Positions 29,495-31,300 of a stretch of 31,300 nt of DNA are shown in pieces. The position numbers and the translations under genes were made by a program. The first letter of the stretch is position 1. Every line of letters begins with the position of its first letter. A model generated the notes under the pieces. It was not told the DNA's origin. It searched no databases and saw only the letters and a list, made by a program, of their open reading frames with translations. The DNA comes from Acanthaster planci (lineage: Eukaryota; Echinodermata; Asteroidea; Valvatida; Acanthasteridae), in NCBI RefSeq assembly GCF_001949145.1, contig NW_019091385.1:2608732-2640031 (forward strand), in the 5' to 3' direction.

Positions 29495-30217
29495 TGTGGC
29501 GCTATACGATCTTTGGTCCGCGGCATACATGGTTTGTCGTCTTTTTACTTCTATCTCATTCCGCGGTAAACTTTCAACAGGAGAGGACTTTCGAAGTGTC
29601 CACTTTCTGGAGCGCACAAATTCGCACAATTTAAGGAAAATTGTGGATACGTTTGGCAACATTTTTGCATTCAATTTGTCACGAAATGGCAATACATTTG
29701 GCATGACCACCTGCCACTGAAGTTGAGTAACCTGGTTGTCTTCGCTAGCAAAAGTTGGAACCTATTCGGAACATTTCTCTTCAAAAGTAGCGACACTGCA
29801 AAGTGGAATTTCGTCGACTACGGGCTACATTGAGCGTGTTCGGTACGGATCATCCAAACTCTGAACAGGGACAGCGGACTTCAAGCAAAAGAAAACGGGC
29901 ATTTGGAGCTCATACACTCTTCAAGATTTGGCACAGCCTCTTGGTGTATTTGTGTGACGGTGAACTGAAATTAGACTTGAACTGTAAGGCAAGTCCATTG
30001 AATTGAAAATTGCCGCTCGTTTCTCCCTGAACCTGAATCGCACCTTCCCATGCCAAAGTGAACCGAAACGAACTGCACCGTCAAGCGTAGGCCCTTAACT
30101 GTTTAAGCTCTATGGACTTGGTGTGAATCCCTCACAGTTTTGGAAGCCGCCGCCTAATTGTTCAAATCTTCTGGAGCTTCTGATAGGTCGGCAGAGGTGA
30201 GTCTGAGCACAAACTGG
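29495..30217 (+). other. Possible non-coding first exon of a gene to the right
   Basis: Less AT-rich than the flanks, with two good donors, GCAGAG|gtgagt (30197) and CTGG|gtgagtaag (30218). Open frames on both strands (29480-29720, 29803-30006) overlap and are unrecognised, so the stretch is more likely 5' UTR than coding. No downstream exon lies in the window, so this rests on TATA-like and donor motifs only. Confidence 0.25.
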
Positions 30218-30229
30218 GTGAGTAAGATG

Positions 30230-31300
30230 TATTACTTTTTGCCTTGACTTTGGCTTGTGATCTAGGCCTAGTGGCCTACTAAACTATGTTAAAAAAATTG
30301 TTCATGCAAATGTGTCCTTCGAATAAATTTTAAGCGACCTCCCCCCCTGTTATCTGTTGCCTTGCTTATGTACCACAAACTAGGTCCTAAATTTCAAGTT
30401 GAACTAAGATTTATAACTTTATAACGGTCAAGAAATCATTTGACGGTACGTGTCCTATTATTCGGCACAAGAATTCGTCTGGCGCGTGCGGGTATTGGCA
30501 CGTGCGAAGAAAACAAAAGAATTACGGCGTGGGCTACATCCTGTTGATTGACAGTTTGGGGTTTCAAGCCAAAGAAAAAGTTTTTCCGCCAGGTGTTGAC
30601 CTGGTTGACCCGACCAGCCAGTCAGCATATTTTCTTCACGAGAATTACCAACAGCTGGGGCCCTTTTTGTTAAGAAACTAGTGGCGTGCATGCGAAACTT
30701 TGTCATGAAGTACAGAAGACTCCTGGTTTTCATTGTGTTGTGGTTGAACTTCAGCTTCTTTTGACTAGCTTTTTAGGGCTTGACTCAATACAATGTAGCC
30801 TATGTTTGAAATACTCCAAGAAGTTGATCTTCTAGTTGTAGAATCAGTATATATAGTAACTTTACCAGAGAGGTTGGTATTCCAGTGGAAGTTAATGAAT
30901 CTTCTTCTCAATTGCTTCCTTGAAATATCGTTTTAATGCACATGTGCCAAAATTTTACAATACCTTTTTTGAAATAACAATGTAAGAGAAAAATAACTAT
31001 GATGTGAAAATATTTCTTAAAATGCTGTTTCAAATAAGGTAATCAGGTATTAACCCATACGTGACGATGGCTTGATAATAGTGAAAGAATGGGGTCTAGT
31101 GTCTGCCGCAATTAGGAAAAATGAGACAACAAATATTTATCATGCGGTAATATGTTTGAAGATAGCCAAGTGGTACAATACTCAGGTTTATATGCGCTCA
31201 TCGTCCACATCTCGGAACACGCGGAAGAGAATCGGTATTCATAAAGTCCAAGTAAAATCGGCTAAAGAGAGTCCAAAGGAAAGTAAGAGAAAAAGTCAAA
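30230..31300. other. AT-rich right end, no gene recognised
   Basis: Possibly the first intron of a gene continuing to the right. The 91-codon minus frame at 30458-30733 is a chance-length ORF without family resemblance. Confidence 0.35.

Noticed and set aside
29480-29720. Overlapping 76- and 74-codon ORFs on both strands
   Set aside because: Both are unrecognised and mutually antisense; the region reads better as 5' non-coding DNA.
1-31300. CRISPR array, prokaryotic operon or viral genome
   Set aside because: No spaced direct-repeat array, no compact gene strings, no ribosome binding sites; the window has spliced animal genes and retroelement debris.

Overview
The window reads as nuclear DNA of an invertebrate animal, most likely a marine deuterostome of echinoderm type. 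Its genes have many short coding exons with GT/AG junctions, AATAAA signals, long AT-rich introns, and decayed retroelements, MITEs and tRNA-derived repeats. The non-coding DNA is dense in the short palindromes TAGGCCTA and TACATGTA, which I associate with sea star and sea urchin sequence. The phylum is an inference. I see no bacterial genes, CRISPR array or operon.

Layout: (1) 196-315, minus: one internal coiled-coil exon of a gene running off the left edge, with a possible 5' exon at 1759-1845. (2) About 2050-2240: probable head-to-head promoter region. (3) 3450-6312, plus: a complete seven-exon gene for a 272-residue protein that I recognise as a probable FANCF (Fanconi anaemia core complex), with its poly(A) signal at 7079-7084. 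(4) 7481-8497, minus: a membrane mucin-like protein of 338 residues with four 26-residue Thr/Pro repeats, convergent with FANCF; a perfect 24-bp inverted repeat lies between the two 3' ends. (5) 10377-11229: a GC-rich foldback element holding a 448-base assembly gap. (6) 13889-22636, minus: a complete seven-coding-exon gene for a four-helix proteolipid protein of the M6/PLP/DM20 family (298 residues), with a probable 2.4-kb 3' UTR. Its introns hold a tandem tRNA-like SINE and a 202-bp MITE. (7) 22637-28700: AT-rich DNA with a large foldback element and a decayed non-LTR retrotransposon. (8) 28880-30220: a promoter-like region with CCAAT, E2F-like, YY1-like and paired Grainyhead-type AACCGGTT motifs, then a TATA-like box and possible non-coding first exon(s) with GTGAGT donors.

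The three recognised genes do not form a pathway: DNA crosslink repair, cell-surface glycoprotein, and membrane proteolipid. Nothing in the window shows a clear new biological system. The most informative points are the split, shortened FANCF, the M6 protein lacking one of the two conserved extracellular disulfides, the homogenised mucin repeat, several foldback elements, and the paired Grainyhead-type sites.
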